DNA of 64,000 nt from Pseudorhodoplanes sp. (GTDB lineage: Bacteria > Pseudomonadota > Alphaproteobacteria > Rhizobiales > Xanthobacteraceae): contig JABARS010000030.1 of the NCBI GenBank assembly GCA_019187085.1, positions 1-64,000 on the forward strand, given 5' to 3'. Below are positions 1 through 7,344 of this stretch, in pieces. The first letter of the stretch is position 1, and every line of letters begins with the position of its first letter. The notes below the pieces were generated by a model, which worked only from the letters and a program-made list of their open reading frames with translations, ran no database searches and was not told the origin of the DNA. Made by a program: the position numbers and the translations under genes.

Positions 1-345
1 AAGGAAGCCGAGGCCGTGCTTGGGCCGCTTTACAGCGCCTATCTCGCGGAGACGCGCCGCACCGGCTATGTGATGTTCGAGGGCCAGTCGATCCCCAAGG
101 ACGAGGCGTACCGGCGCGGCATGGAGGCGCTGCGCCGTGGCGGCCGCTCGCTCGACGTGGCGGAGGCGTATTTCAACGCACTCATCAAGGACACGCCGGA
201 ATTCGGCGAGGGATTTTTCCAGGCCGCGCGCATTGCCGAACGCAAGGGTGCGCTCGACCGCGCCCGTACGCTCATGGCGGAAGCGAGCCGGCTCGCACCC
301 GACCACGAACTCTACCGCGCCGAAGCGCAACGGCTGCAGGGCTAA
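1..345 (+). CDS. C-terminal part of a TPR-containing protein (truncated by window edge)
   Basis: The frame is open from the first base to a TAA at 343-345, so the gene starts outside the window. The 114 visible residues are helical and end in two helix pairs typical of tetratricopeptide repeats, around AEAYFNALIKDTPEFGEGFF and ARTLMAEASRLAPDHELY. TPRs are protein-protein interaction scaffolds. Nothing in the visible part fixes a specific partner or compartment. A rhizobial-type palindromic repeat begins right after the stop codon. Confidence 0.7.
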   Translation, partial: KEAEAVLGPLYSAYLAETRRTGYVMFEGQSIPKDEAYRRGMEALRRGGRSLDVAEAYFNALIKDTPEFGEGFFQAARIAERKGALDRARTLMAEASRLAPDHELYRAEAQRLQG

Positions 346-346
346 A

Positions 347-391
347 GCATGATCCCGAAAAGTGCGAAGCGGTTTTCGGGAAAGATCATGC
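347..391. repeat. 45-nt intergenic palindromic repeat, copy 1
   Basis: The unit starts GCATGATCCCGAAAAG, has the inner arm CGGTTTTCGG and ends GATCATGC. The ends are complementary, so it can form a long imperfect hairpin. A second copy of the same 45-nt length lies at 23711-23755, just after ctrA. From memory, units of this form are abundant between genes in Bradyrhizobium and its relatives. Confidence 0.8.
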
Positions 392-401
392 CCCAGCAAA
401 G

Positions 402-448
402 CGCTAAAGCGGGATGACGATTCAAGAAAAACTCATTCCGCTTTAGCG
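402..448. repeat. Second intergenic inverted repeat (CGCTAAAGCGG / CCGCTTTAGCG)
   Basis: The arms CGCTAAAGCGG (from 402) and CCGCTTTAGCG (to 448) are perfectly complementary over 11 bases and separated by an A-rich loop. It follows the 45-nt repeat directly, so the two form a compound intergenic mosaic after the TPR gene. It could act as a transcript 3' end, but no T-run follows it. Confidence 0.65.
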
Positions 449-592
449 GCTAACCCGGGCTGTTCCGGCATGTCGATGCCGCCCGCACACGAATTGCCAT
501 CATGTTGCCACGAAAGTTCCTTGCGCCAATCGTGAACCGATCTCCCGGCGCTCCGACCAATGGGCGTAACTGCAAGCAAGGGAGATCACGTC

Positions 593-886
593 ATGCAACG
601 TCTTGTTATCGCGATGTCGCTGCTGGCCGCCTCGACGGCGCTGGCTCACGCCATGCCCCGTCACGCGCCGGTCGATGCCGAAACCATGAAATACAAGTGG
701 GGTGCGACCATCAAGGCCGGCAGCATGTGCTGGGCCGTCACGGATTCCAGCCGCGGCTTCGGCTTCTGGGATGCGTGCGATCCGTCGGTGCCGTATCCCC
801 GCGCCCTGTCGACCCGCGGAATGCGCGACACCAGCGATGGTGGCGGCTCCGGCGGTGGTGGCGGCGGCGGTGGCGGCGGCCGCTGA
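593..886 (+). CDS. Small secreted Gly-rich protein of unknown function
   Basis: The product is 97 residues if started at the ATG at 593, which has a GGAG ribosome site at 581-584. An in-frame ATG at 560 is less likely. The N-terminus (MQRLVIAMSLLAASTALAHA) is a Sec signal peptide. The short mature part contains KAGSMCWAVTDSSRGFGFWD and ends in an almost pure glycine tail, GGGSGGGGGGGGGGR. I recognise no domain. A good intrinsic terminator follows at 910-942, so the gene is probably monocistronic. Confidence 0.65.
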   Translation: MQRLVIAMSLLAASTALAHAMPRHAPVDAETMKYKWGATIKAGSMCWAVTDSSRGFGFWDACDPSVPYPRALSTRGMRDTSDGGGSGGGGGGGGGGR

Positions 887-909
887 GTGACGGCTGCACC
901 ATCTCGAAG

Positions 910-942
910 AGCGGCTTCGGTAAATGATCGAAGCTGCTTTTT
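910..942 (+). terminator. Intrinsic terminator of the small Gly-rich protein gene
   Basis: AGCGGCTTCG at 910-919 pairs with CGAAGCTGCT at 929-938 (one G-U pair) and is followed by five T at 938-942. A shorter hairpin, CCGC-CGGA-GCGG followed by CTTTTTATTTT, sits further on at 983-1004. Confidence 0.7.
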
Positions 943-1015
943 CGCTGGCGGACCGATCCGGAACGGCCGTCACAGACACGTTCCGCCGGAGCGGCTTTTT
1001 ATTTTATGCGGCGCC

Positions 1016-1044
1016 TTGATAAACGGCGGATAATCTTCTATATA
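1016..1044 (+). promoter_or_regulatory. Candidate housekeeping promoter and long leader of the cold-shock gene
   Basis: TTGATA at 1016-1021 and TATATA at 1039-1044 are exactly 17 bases apart, a good match to a sigma-70 type promoter. Transcription starting just after this would give a 5' untranslated leader of about 160 nt before the ATG at 1211. Long structured leaders are typical of cspA-type mRNAs, where they respond to temperature. The leader fold here is not established. Confidence 0.55.
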
Positions 1045-1210
1045 AACGCAGTATCGACTTTGGGCCGAACGACTGGGCCGTATCGCCTGATCACTTTGTC
1101 TGATCACTGAGCGAACCCGTTTCAGAACATTCTCCAAAATTCGACGAACGACTGGCGCGCACGCATGCGCGCCCGTCTCCATATATGCACCGTCAGTGAA
1201 AGGACGATCC

Positions 1211-1420
1211 ATGAATACGGGTATTGTGAAGTGGTTCAACAACCAGAAGGGCTTCGGCTTCATCCAGCCGGAGGACGGCAGCCGCGACGTTTTCGTGCAC
1301 ATCAGCGCGGTTGAGCGCGCCGGCCTGCAGACCCTTAACGAAGGGCAGAAGGTCACGTTCGATCTGGTTGCCGACCGCCGGACCGGAAAGTCCGCGGCAG
1401 AGAATCTGCGCGCCGCCTGA
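1211..1420 (+). CDS. cspA: Cold-shock protein, CspA family
   Basis: A 69-residue single cold-shock domain. It carries the RNA-binding motifs GFGFI (RNP1-like) and DVFVHISAV (RNP2-like) after the usual opening [10 protein letters not shown]. Such proteins bind single-stranded RNA/DNA and act as RNA chaperones in the cytoplasm. The start at 1211 fits the family length and has AAGGA at 1200-1204. An in-frame upstream ATG at 1196 would add five atypical residues. A candidate promoter lies at 1016-1044 and a strong terminator at 1483-1514, so the gene looks monocistronic. Which csp paralogue it is cannot be decided here. Confidence 0.93.
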   Translation: MNTGIVKWFNNQKGFGFIQPEDGSRDVFVHISAVERAGLQTLNEGQKVTFDLVADRRTGKSAAENLRAA

Positions 1421-1482
1421 CCGGCGTTACAACCGACAACGGCGCCCTGACCACGGATGTACTGGCGGGGTCAGCCGGATGG

Positions 1483-1514
1483 AGTCCCGCCGCCAATGGT
1501 GCGCGGGACTTTTT
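1483..1514 (+). terminator. Intrinsic terminator of the cold-shock gene
   Basis: AGTCCCGC at 1483-1490 pairs perfectly with GCGGGACT at 1503-1510 and runs into a T stretch to 1514. Confidence 0.85.
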
Positions 1515-1600
1515 CATGCGCGTTGGCGGAGAAGCGTTGCCGCACATGCAAACGTCGCGGCGAACGAGAAATTCTAAATAAATTCAATAGTTTGGAAGCT

Positions 1601-1677
1601 TGGTAGCGGAGGACGGATTCGAACCGCCGACACAAGGATTATGATTCCTCTGCTCTAACCAACTGAGCTACTCCGCC
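1601..1677 (-). tRNA. tRNA-Met (anticodon CAT)
   Basis: Read on the minus strand, 77 nt start GGCGGAGTAGCTCAGTTGG and end CTCCGCTACCA with an encoded CCA. The D-arm (AGCTCAGTTGGTTAGAGC), a CAT anticodon inside AATCATAATCC, and the T-arm (GGTTCGAATCC) are all in place. A CAT anticodon could be initiator, elongator or Ile2 (modified C34). The G-U first acceptor pair and overall similarity to rhizobial elongator tRNA-Met favour elongator Met. Confidence 0.93.
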
Positions 1678-1910
1678 AGACCGTCGCATCCCACGGGCCC
1701 GCAGGCGCATGGGGGTTCGGCAAGCCTTTTCCGCCGCGGATATAGGAAGCCGGGGGAAATGGTGTCAAGCAATCCGGCCGAAAAGTCGCTCCGGCTGCCG
1801 GCAGTGCGTCCCGTCCCGCGGCGAGGTCGAATTCCCCCGCAGGTTCGGCAAGCCCGTCTGCGGCCCGCACATCCCCGATCGTCGCAATTGCGGTAGCCTG
1901 CCTGTCTTCC

Positions 1911-2555
1911 TCAAGAGGCGAGCTTGCCGATCCGGATCAGCGAAAAATGTCCGAGGGGCGGCATCGGCTTTCGCTCCAGCACGCGCATGGTCGGGTGCAC
2001 GTCGACCCAGGCCTTGATGCGCGCCCAGGGGAATTCCGGCCGCCAGCCGAGCCGGCGCGCGACCGGCGCGAAAGCAAGCTCGAAGCTCCGGCGCAGGCCC
2101 TGCTCGGCTCCGATATGGTTCACGAGGATGATCTCGCCGCCGGGGCGCACGACGCGCATGAACTCGTCGAGCGCGGCCTCCGGGTCGGGCACCGCGGTGA
2201 TGACGTATTGGGCGATCACGACGTCGAAGGAATTGTCGGGGAAGGCGAGATGGTTGACGTCCATCACCGACAGCGCCTCGACATACGTCAGGCCGAACTC
2301 GCGCACCCGCCCCATGGCCTTGCGCAGCATCGGCTCGGATATGTCGATGCCGACCAGCCGGTTGGAACGGGCATAATCGGGCAGCGAAATGCCGGTGCCG
2401 ACGCCGACCTCCAGGATCCGCCCGCCGATCCGTTCGGCCGCCGCGATCGAAGCCTTGCGCCCGCGCTCGAACACCGCGCCGAATACGAAATCGTAGACCG
2501 GTGCCCAGCGCGCATACGCCTTCGCGACCGCATTCCTGTCGAGTTCGGCCCCCAA
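1911..2555 (-). CDS. pmtA: Phosphatidylethanolamine N-methyltransferase-like class I SAM methyltransferase
   Basis: A 214-residue class I methyltransferase. Residues 45-60 hold the SAM-binding motif I, ILEVGVGTGISLPDY, followed by an acidic end of strand 2 (VGIDISEPML) and a DVVIAQYVITAVPDPE motif. This arrangement matches the Rhodobacter sphaeroides type PmtA, which methylates phosphatidylethanolamine stepwise towards phosphatidylcholine at the inner membrane. The start is a TTG at 2555, since no ATG lies close upstream. It lies 33 bp downstream of mnmA on the same strand and could be cotranscribed. Another lipid or quinone methyltransferase is possible. Confidence 0.72.
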   Translation of the reverse strand: MGAELDRNAVAKAYARWAPVYDFVFGAVFERGRKASIAAAERIGGRILEVGVGTGISLPDYARSNRLVGIDISEPMLRKAMGRVREFGLTYVEALSVMDVNHLAFPDNSFDVVIAQYVITAVPDPEAALDEFMRVVRPGGEIILVNHIGAEQGLRRSFELAFAPVARRLGWRPEFPWARIKAWVDVHPTMRVLERKPMPPLGHFSLIRIGKLAS

Positions 2556-2588
2556 ATGTCGCCCCTGTTCTGAAAACCCGTCCGCGCC

Positions 2589-3782
2589 TCAGCCGCCGAT
2601 CGCGGCGACGGCCGCTCCCGCCGCGGTCTGCTCCGGCTTCACATATTCGCCGGCCGCCGTGCGCGCGATGAAGCCGCCGCCGAGCACGCGCGCCTGGCCT
2701 TCGGGCGCATCATAGAAGACGCAGGCCTGTCCGGGCGAGACCCCGTCCTCGCCCTCGGTGAGATCGACGACGACCTCGCCATCCTCGCAGGCGATCCAGG
2801 CCGGCGTCGGCGCGCGGGTCGAGCGCACCTTCACGAAGGCGGGCAGCCGGCCATGGCCGAGCGCCTCCTCGATCGCGCCCTCGCCGATCCAGTTGACCTC
2901 GCGCAACACCATGCGATGGGTGCGCAACTGTTCGCGCGGGCCGACGATCACGCGGTTGGTCGCCGCATCGAGCCGCAGCACATACAGCGGTTCGCGCGCG
3001 GGAATGCCGAGCCCCTTGCGCTGGCCGATGGTGAAATTGATGATGCCGTTGTGCCGGCCAAGCACCTTGCCGCTCTGGTCGACGATCTCGCCGGGGGCCG
3101 CAACCCCGGGCTTCAGCCGCTCGATGATGTCGGTGTAGCGGCCGGTCGGCACGAAGCAGATATCCTGGCTGTCCTGCTTGTCGGCCACGGTCAGCCCGAA
3201 GCGGCGCGCCAGTTCGCGCGTCTGCGCCTTGGTCAGGTCGCCGAGCGGGAAGCGGACATCGGCGAGCTGGGCGCGCGTCGTCGTAAACAGGAAATAGCTC
3301 TGGTCGCGCTCTTCCTCGCGGGCGCGATACAGCGCCCGCCCGCCCGGTACAGCACGCGAAACGACATAATGGCCGGTCGCCATCACCCGGGCGCCAAGCT
3401 CGCGCGCAGTGTCGAGCAGGTCGTGAAACTTGATCGACTGGTTGCAGGCGACGCAGGGCACCGGCGTTTCGCCGGCGACATAGCTGTCGGCGAAATTCTC
3501 GATCACCGCTTCGCGGAAGCGGCTTTCGTAGTTGAGGACATAATGGGGAATCCCGATCCGCTCGGCGACGGCGCGCGCATCGTGGATGTCGCGGCCGGCG
3601 CAGCAGGCACCCTTGCGATGGGTCGCGGCCCCATGGTCGTAGAGCTGCAGCGTCACGCCCACGACGTCATAGCCTTCGGCCGCGAGCAGAGCCGCGGTCA
3701 CCGAGGAATCGACGCCGCCCGACATGGCGACGACGACCCGGGTGTCCTGCGGGCGTCCCTCGATGTCCAGACTGTTGAGCAT
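2589..3782 (-). CDS. mnmA: tRNA-specific 2-thiouridylase MnmA
   Basis: MnmA adds sulfur to U34 of tRNA-Lys, -Glu and -Gln in the cytoplasm. The 397-residue product has the PP-loop ATP-binding motif [13 protein letters not shown] near its N-terminus. Its two catalytic cysteines lie in the contexts [10 protein letters not shown] and [10 protein letters not shown]. The C-terminal beta domain includes [11 protein letters not shown]. The ATG at 3782 ([16 protein letters not shown]) matches the usual start of rhizobial MnmA; an in-frame ATG at 3806 would add eight residues. It is divergent from the fliK region and lies upstream of pmtA. Confidence 0.95.
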   Translation of the reverse strand: MLNSLDIEGRPQDTRVVVAMSGGVDSSVTAALLAAEGYDVVGVTLQLYDHGAATHRKGACCAGRDIHDARAVAERIGIPHYVLNYESRFREAVIENFADSYVAGETPVPCVACNQSIKFHDLLDTARELGARVMATGHYVVSRAVPGGRALYRAREEERDQSYFLFTTTRAQLADVRFPLGDLTKAQTRELARRFGLTVADKQDSQDICFVPTGRYTDIIERLKPGVAAPGEIVDQSGKVLGRHNGIINFTIGQRKGLGIPAREPLYVLRLDAATNRVIVGPREQLRTHRMVLREVNWIGEGAIEEALGHGRLPAFVKVRSTRAPTPAWIACEDGEVVVDLTEGEDGVSPGQACVFYDAPEGQARVLGGGFIARTAAGEYVKPEQTAAGAAVAAIGG

Positions 3783-4048
3783 CGCTGTCACGGCTTTCGG
3801 CCGCACTCCCCTGTTCCGATCCGGTCCAATCCGGCAGTGCCGGCCCGCGCTTTATGTATAGAGCCTGCGTCGCATTTCAAAACCCGGGCGGCAGCGCAGG
3901 CGAAAACCCGCCACCCGGACACGGATCGCCGGACCTCGCGCCCGTTCGGCCCGGCAAAATCTGCAGTGGCATGTTCAATATCACCCCTAGCCGATCCGGC
4001 CCCTTGATTCAAATCATTGTTTCCATTGGAGAAATTCTAGAGAAACAG

Positions 4049-4064
4049 TGGCGCGAGGCTTGCA
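4049..4064 (+). promoter_or_regulatory. Sigma-54 promoter of the fliK-flgD operon
   Basis: TGGCGCGAGGCTTGCA matches the -24/-12 consensus TGGCAC-N5-TTGC closely, with GG (4050-4051) and GC (4062-4063) separated by exactly 10 bases. It lies 40 bp upstream of the fliK start. The sigma-54 activator FlbD is encoded at 11175-12545, so late flagellar control by FlbD is the likely mode. Confidence 0.75.
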
Positions 4065-4103
4065 AGTCGAAGCGGCAGCGAAATTTTCTGCCGAGGTTTA
4101 ACC

Positions 4104-5435
4104 GTGCCGACCGTCGCGTCCGAAGCGTCCGTCTCTCCTTTGCGTTCCCTGACCGGCCTGCGGCCCAACGGCAGCCAGTCCGAAAGCCAGGACGGGGCAA
4201 GCCCGTTCTCCATGTTCCTGAAGACGGAGCCGCCGGCACCCTCGCGCAGGCCCGACCCCGCACGCACCGAACGACCGGACCGCCCGGCTGCCGACGCCCC
4301 GCAGGGGGCGGCGAGTTCCGATCCCGCCGCCGGCAGCCCGCCCCGCGACACCGCGACGAAATCCGACGCGGCACCGGACACCGCCGACGCCGGAAGCACG
4401 GACGCCGCCCCAAGCGAGACCGTCAAATCTGCAGACCAGGCAGGCGATCAGCCGGACAATGCCGAGGCGGCCGTCGTGATCGTTCCGGTCACGCCGACTG
4501 CGGCGCCGGTAACGGCGGTCGTGGCGCTTGCGCCCGACGCGGCGGCGAGCGTCGCAACCGACGCCACTGCCCCGGTCGCCCCAGCAGCCGATGCCGCCGC
4601 GGCGATGCCGGCGGCGGCGCCTGCGGCCGAAGCCGTGCCGCAGGAAGCGAAGGCCACCGGTAACGTCCCGGCTCAGGCCGCGACCGCCGCCGCGGCCAAG
4701 CATGCAGCCGGCGCGCCGGCCGACCCGGCCATGCCGGAAGCCCCCGAAACAAACCCGTTGCCGGTCAAGACCGAAGCTGCGCCCGAAACCGGCAAGGACG
4801 AAACGAATATGCCCGCCCCGGCGAAGCCGGAAGCCGCGGCCAGGCCGCAGTCCGAGGCGGAGGCGCCGCGTCACGACTGGCGCAGCGACCACCAGGCGCT
4901 CGATCCGAAGCCGCACGCCGATCCGGCCCAGTCGGCGAACATCGCGACGGCGCACGCTTCGTCCGCGCATGCCGCGACAGGCGCGCAGGCCAATGCGCAG
5001 CCGCAACAGGCCGCGCCGGTCGTGCCGCTTGCCGGCCTTGCCGTCGAAATCGCCGCGCAGGCCCGCGCCGGCAAGAACCGCTTCGAGATCCGTCTCGATC
5101 CGCCGGAGCTCGGCCGCATCGATGTACGCCTCGACGTCGACCGCGAAGGCAATGTCACCTCGCGGCTCGTGGTCGAGCGTGCCGAAACGCTCGACCTGTT
5201 GCGGCGCGACGCCCACGCGCTCGAGCGCGCGCTCAACCAGGCCGGGCTGAAGACGTCGGACAATGCGCTCCAATTCTCGCTGCGCGACCAGAATGGCAGC
5301 CAGAACCAGAATGGTCAGGAAACGGCGGGCGGCGAGCGCGTCGTGATCGGCGACGAGGAAGGCACGCTTGCCGCGCCCGTGCGCGGCTACGGCCTGCTGC
5401 TCGGACAGGGCAAGGGCCTCGACATCCGGATCTGA
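4104..5435 (+). CDS. fliK: Flagellar hook-length control protein FliK
   Basis: FliK measures hook length and switches the export specificity of the flagellar type III apparatus. The 443-residue product has the family layout. Roughly residues 1-300 are a disordered Ala/Pro-rich part. The C-terminal hook-length domain holds FEIRLDPPELGRIDVRLDVD and LDLLRRDAHALERALNQAGL. The start is a GTG at 4104 with GAGG at 4093-4096. flgD follows after 11 bp, so hook-assembly genes are cotranscribed, most likely from the sigma-54 promoter at 4049-4064. The name rests on the C-terminal domain; the N-terminal part is poorly conserved in this family. Confidence 0.9.
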   Translation: MPTVASEASVSPLRSLTGLRPNGSQSESQDGASPFSMFLKTEPPAPSRRPDPARTERPDRPAADAPQGAASSDPAAGSPPRDTATKSDAAPDTADAGSTDAAPSETVKSADQAGDQPDNAEAAVVIVPVTPTAAPVTAVVALAPDAAASVATDATAPVAPAADAAAAMPAAAPAAEAVPQEAKATGNVPAQAATAAAAKHAAGAPADPAMPEAPETNPLPVKTEAAPETGKDETNMPAPAKPEAAARPQSEAEAPRHDWRSDHQALDPKPHADPAQSANIATAHASSAHAATGAQANAQPQQAAPVVPLAGLAVEIAAQARAGKNRFEIRLDPPELGRIDVRLDVDREGNVTSRLVVERAETLDLLRRDAHALERALNQAGLKTSDNALQFSLRDQNGSQNQNGQETAGGERVVIGDEEGTLAAPVRGYGLLLGQGKGLDIRI

Positions 5436-5446
5436 GGAACACGACC

Positions 5447-6136
5447 ATGGCGACCATCAATGCAGGCGTAACCTCGAACGTCACGGCCACGACCGGGACG
5501 TCCTCCACGTCGAGCGCGGTCAATTCGAACACGCTCGCCAGCAACTTCACGACCTTCCTGCAGTTGCTCACCACACAGCTCAAGAACCAGAACCCGCTCG
5601 ATCCGCTCGACACCAACCAGTTCACCCAGCAGCTCGTGCAGTTCGCGCAGGTCGAACAGCAGCTCAAGTCGAACGATCAGCTCGCCACCCTCGTCTCGTT
5701 GCAGCAGGCGGTGCAGCAGACGCAGGCGCTCGGCTTCGTCGGCATGACGGTCGCGGTCGACGGCTCCTCCGCGCAGCTCGCGAACGGCAACGCGGCCTGG
5801 GGCTTTTCGATCAGCAAGCCGGCATCGGCGACGGTCAACATCACCAATTCGGCGGGCGCGCTCGTCTATACCGGCACCTTCTCGGTCAATGCCGGCACGC
5901 AGAATTTCGTCTGGGACGGCCGCAACAATGCCGGCGTGCTGCAGCCCGACGGCGCCTACAAGCTTTCGGTCACCGCCAAGGATGCGAGCGGCCAGACGGT
6001 CGGCGCTGCGACCGAAACCATCGGCGTCGTCGATTCCGTCGACATGACGCAGACGCCGCCGAAGCTCAATATCGGCGGCACCGATTACACGCTCGACAAG
6101 ATCAAGCGCGTGGTGCGCCAGGCAACGTCGGGCTGA
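5447..6136 (+). CDS. flgD: Flagellar hook capping protein FlgD
   Basis: FlgD caps the growing hook and guides assembly of FlgE outside the cell. The 229-residue product has the N-terminal FlgD signature FLQLLTTQLKNQNPLDPLD followed by QFTQQLVQFAQVEQQ. A C-terminal beta-rich FlgD Ig/tudor-like part (residues about 85-200) contains FVWDGRNNAGVLQPDGAY. It has no signal peptide, as expected for a type III export substrate. It sits directly behind fliK. Confidence 0.95.
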   Translation: MATINAGVTSNVTATTGTSSTSSAVNSNTLASNFTTFLQLLTTQLKNQNPLDPLDTNQFTQQLVQFAQVEQQLKSNDQLATLVSLQQAVQQTQALGFVGMTVAVDGSSAQLANGNAAWGFSISKPASATVNITNSAGALVYTGTFSVNAGTQNFVWDGRNNAGVLQPDGAYKLSVTAKDASGQTVGAATETIGVVDSVDMTQTPPKLNIGGTDYTLDKIKRVVRQATSG

Positions 6137-6171
6137 CGCGCCCATAACGCCGCGCCGGATGGCGCGCCGCC

Positions 6172-6186
6172 TTAACGACCTCTTAA
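6172..6186 (+). promoter_or_regulatory. Perfect CtrA-type box upstream of sciP
   Basis: TTAACGACCTCTTAA is an exact TTAA-N7-TTAA, the CtrA consensus core. It sits 120 bp upstream of sciP, a gene that CtrA activates in Caulobacter. Confidence 0.65.
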
Positions 6187-6236
6187 GCGCGGCGCCAGAC
6201 TGGCGCGGCAGGAATTTCCCATTTGAAAACTTTTGC

Positions 6237-6251
6237 TTAGGCAAATCTTAA
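6237..6251 (+). promoter_or_regulatory. Second CtrA-like box upstream of sciP
   Basis: TTAGGCAAATCTTAA is TTAG-N7-TTAA, one mismatch from the CtrA core. It lies 55 bp upstream of the sciP start, where a promoter would be expected. Confidence 0.5.
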
Positions 6252-6305
6252 GCGCCGCCGCTTACTCTCCGCCACAGTTGTGTCAGTGAGTTTGCGAGTT
6301 TGCCT

Positions 6306-6581
6306 ATGACTGAGCCCCACCGCCCGAGGGTGAAGTATGTCATCGGGCCCGATGGCAGTCCGCTTACGATTGCGGACCTGCCGCCGCCCACGACCAAGCG
6401 CTGGGTCATCCGCCGCAAGGCGGAAGTCGTGGCAGCCGTTCGCGGCGGCTTGCTCTCGCTTGAGGAAGCCTGCAACCGCTATACGCTGACGACTGAAGAA
6501 TTCCTGTCCTGGCAATTCTCCATCGACCAGCACGGCCTCGCCGGACTGCGCACGACCCGCATCCAGCAATATCGCCAATAA
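6306..6581 (+). CDS. sciP: SciP, CtrA-inhibitory DUF1153 protein
   Basis: The 91-residue product matches the DUF1153 family almost throughout: PRVKYVIGPDGSPLT, PPPTTKRWVIRRKAEVVAAV, a helix-turn-helix around LSLEEACNRYTLT, and the tail GLAGLRTTRIQQY. In Caulobacter this protein (SciP) binds CtrA and DNA and blocks CtrA-dependent transcription in G1. The ATG at 6306 gives the conserved start MTEPHRPRV. Two CtrA-like boxes precede it (6172-6186, 6237-6251), suggesting feedback. It lies between flgD and fliF, and ctrA itself is at 23006. A GCCGG hairpin plus T-run follows at 6611-6635. Confidence 0.9.
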   Translation: MTEPHRPRVKYVIGPDGSPLTIADLPPPTTKRWVIRRKAEVVAAVRGGLLSLEEACNRYTLTTEEFLSWQFSIDQHGLAGLRTTRIQQYRQ

Positions 6582-6610
6582 GCCGCCCGCTCGCCCGCTT
6601 CCGACCGATC

Positions 6611-6635
6611 GCCGGCCGCTGCGCACCGGCTTTTT
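6611..6635 (+). terminator. Probable terminator after sciP
   Basis: GCCGG at 6611-6615 pairs with CCGGC at 6626-6630 and is followed by TTTTT. The stem is only 5 bp but fully GC. Confidence 0.5.
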
Positions 6636-6713
6636 CCGCGTTCGCCATCTTCCCGACGCCCCGGCCGGCTGGAGTTCCGGCTGTCGCAGCGCTATGTCTC
6701 GGGCAGTCGCCTG

Positions 6714-6741
6714 GAGCATGATCCCGGACAGGATCGTGCTC
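6714..6741. repeat. Inverted repeat related to the GCATGATCC palindromes
   Basis: GAGCATGATCC at 6714-6724 and GGATCGTGCTC at 6731-6741 can pair over 11 bases with one G-U pair. The arm shares GCATGATCC with the 45-nt repeats at 347 and 23711, so this looks like a short relative. It ends 29 bp upstream of the next start codon and would lie in that gene's leader or promoter. Confidence 0.6.
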
Positions 6742-6770
6742 ATCCCGCCTCAGGGACGGAGATGCCTGCC

Positions 6771-7184
6771 ATGACGCCTGCCAGAACGCTTTCCATGCCG
6801 CTTTCCATGCCGTTCGCCCTGATCCTTGCCGCCGGCCTGACGATTGGCGCAACGCCGGCTGCCGCCCAGCCGCTCGCGGTCGGCGAAGTCATCCCGCTGA
6901 CCCCGCCGCCGGGCTGGGCCTATCGTGCGGTCTATACCGAGCCGGCGATGCACAGCCGCTGGACGCCGACCGATACCAGCTCCGGCAAAACCTTCCGCGA
7001 GCCGCTCTATGTAGCGCCGCCCGGCTATGTCTATCGCCATGTGCGCGGCTATCAGCTTGTGCGCCTGCCCGATCCCGTCGCGCGCCCTGTTGTGCGCAAG
7101 CCTTCTGTGAAAAAGGCGCGCCGGACCGCCAACCCGCGCTGCGTCACCGATCTCGGCTACGGCCGCATCGATTTCTGCGACTGA
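6771..7184 (+). CDS. Secreted protein of unknown function, Tyr/Pro-rich
   Basis: The product is 137 residues. The ATG at 6771 is preferred over 6762 because GGAG at 6758-6761 is correctly spaced only for 6771. The signal peptide is about 33 residues, ending in TPAAAQP. The mature part has two copies of an AP(P)GY/PPGWAYR-like element, a basic patch KKARRT and the end NPRCVTDLGYGRIDFCD, whose two cysteines could form a disulfide. I do not recognise the family. A strong terminator follows, so it is probably expressed alone. Confidence 0.7.
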   Translation: MTPARTLSMPLSMPFALILAAGLTIGATPAAAQPLAVGEVIPLTPPPGWAYRAVYTEPAMHSRWTPTDTSSGKTFREPLYVAPPGYVYRHVRGYQLVRLPDPVARPVVRKPSVKKARRTANPRCVTDLGYGRIDFCD

Positions 7185-7210
7185 CGGCGCGCTGATACGC
7201 CCTCTGACGA

Positions 7211-7237
7211 GGCGGGCCGACGGGCCCGCCTTTTTTA
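7211..7237 (+). terminator. Strong intrinsic terminator
   Basis: GGCGGGCC at 7211-7218 pairs with GGCCCGCC around 7223-7230 with a tiny loop, then TTTTTTATT. It insulates the 6771 gene from the fliF operon. Confidence 0.85.
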
Positions 7238-7268
7238 TTGTCCCGATCCGGCACGAACGCTGCCGGCA

Positions 7269-7306
7269 TTAACCGGTTGGAAACCATAAACCGGGCAATT
7301 TTTGCC
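7269..7306 (+). promoter_or_regulatory. Flagellar promoter module with CtrA-like box, upstream of fliF
   Basis: TTAA at 7269-7272, seven bases, then GAAAC at 7280-7284 resembles a CtrA box with two mismatches. The whole 38-bp stretch to 7306 is 31/38 identical to the stretch at 16245-16282 upstream of flhA, including an ACCATA core and a CAA-N3/4-TTGCC end. It lies 39-76 bp upstream of the fliF GTG. Confidence 0.6.
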
Positions 7307-7344
7307 GGGGGGCGCGAGGTGGCGTCCGATGTCAGAGGATTCCC

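Noticed and set aside
2853-4007. Plus-strand open frame opposite mnmA
   Set aside because: mnmA has its catalytic motifs on the minus strand; this frame has none.
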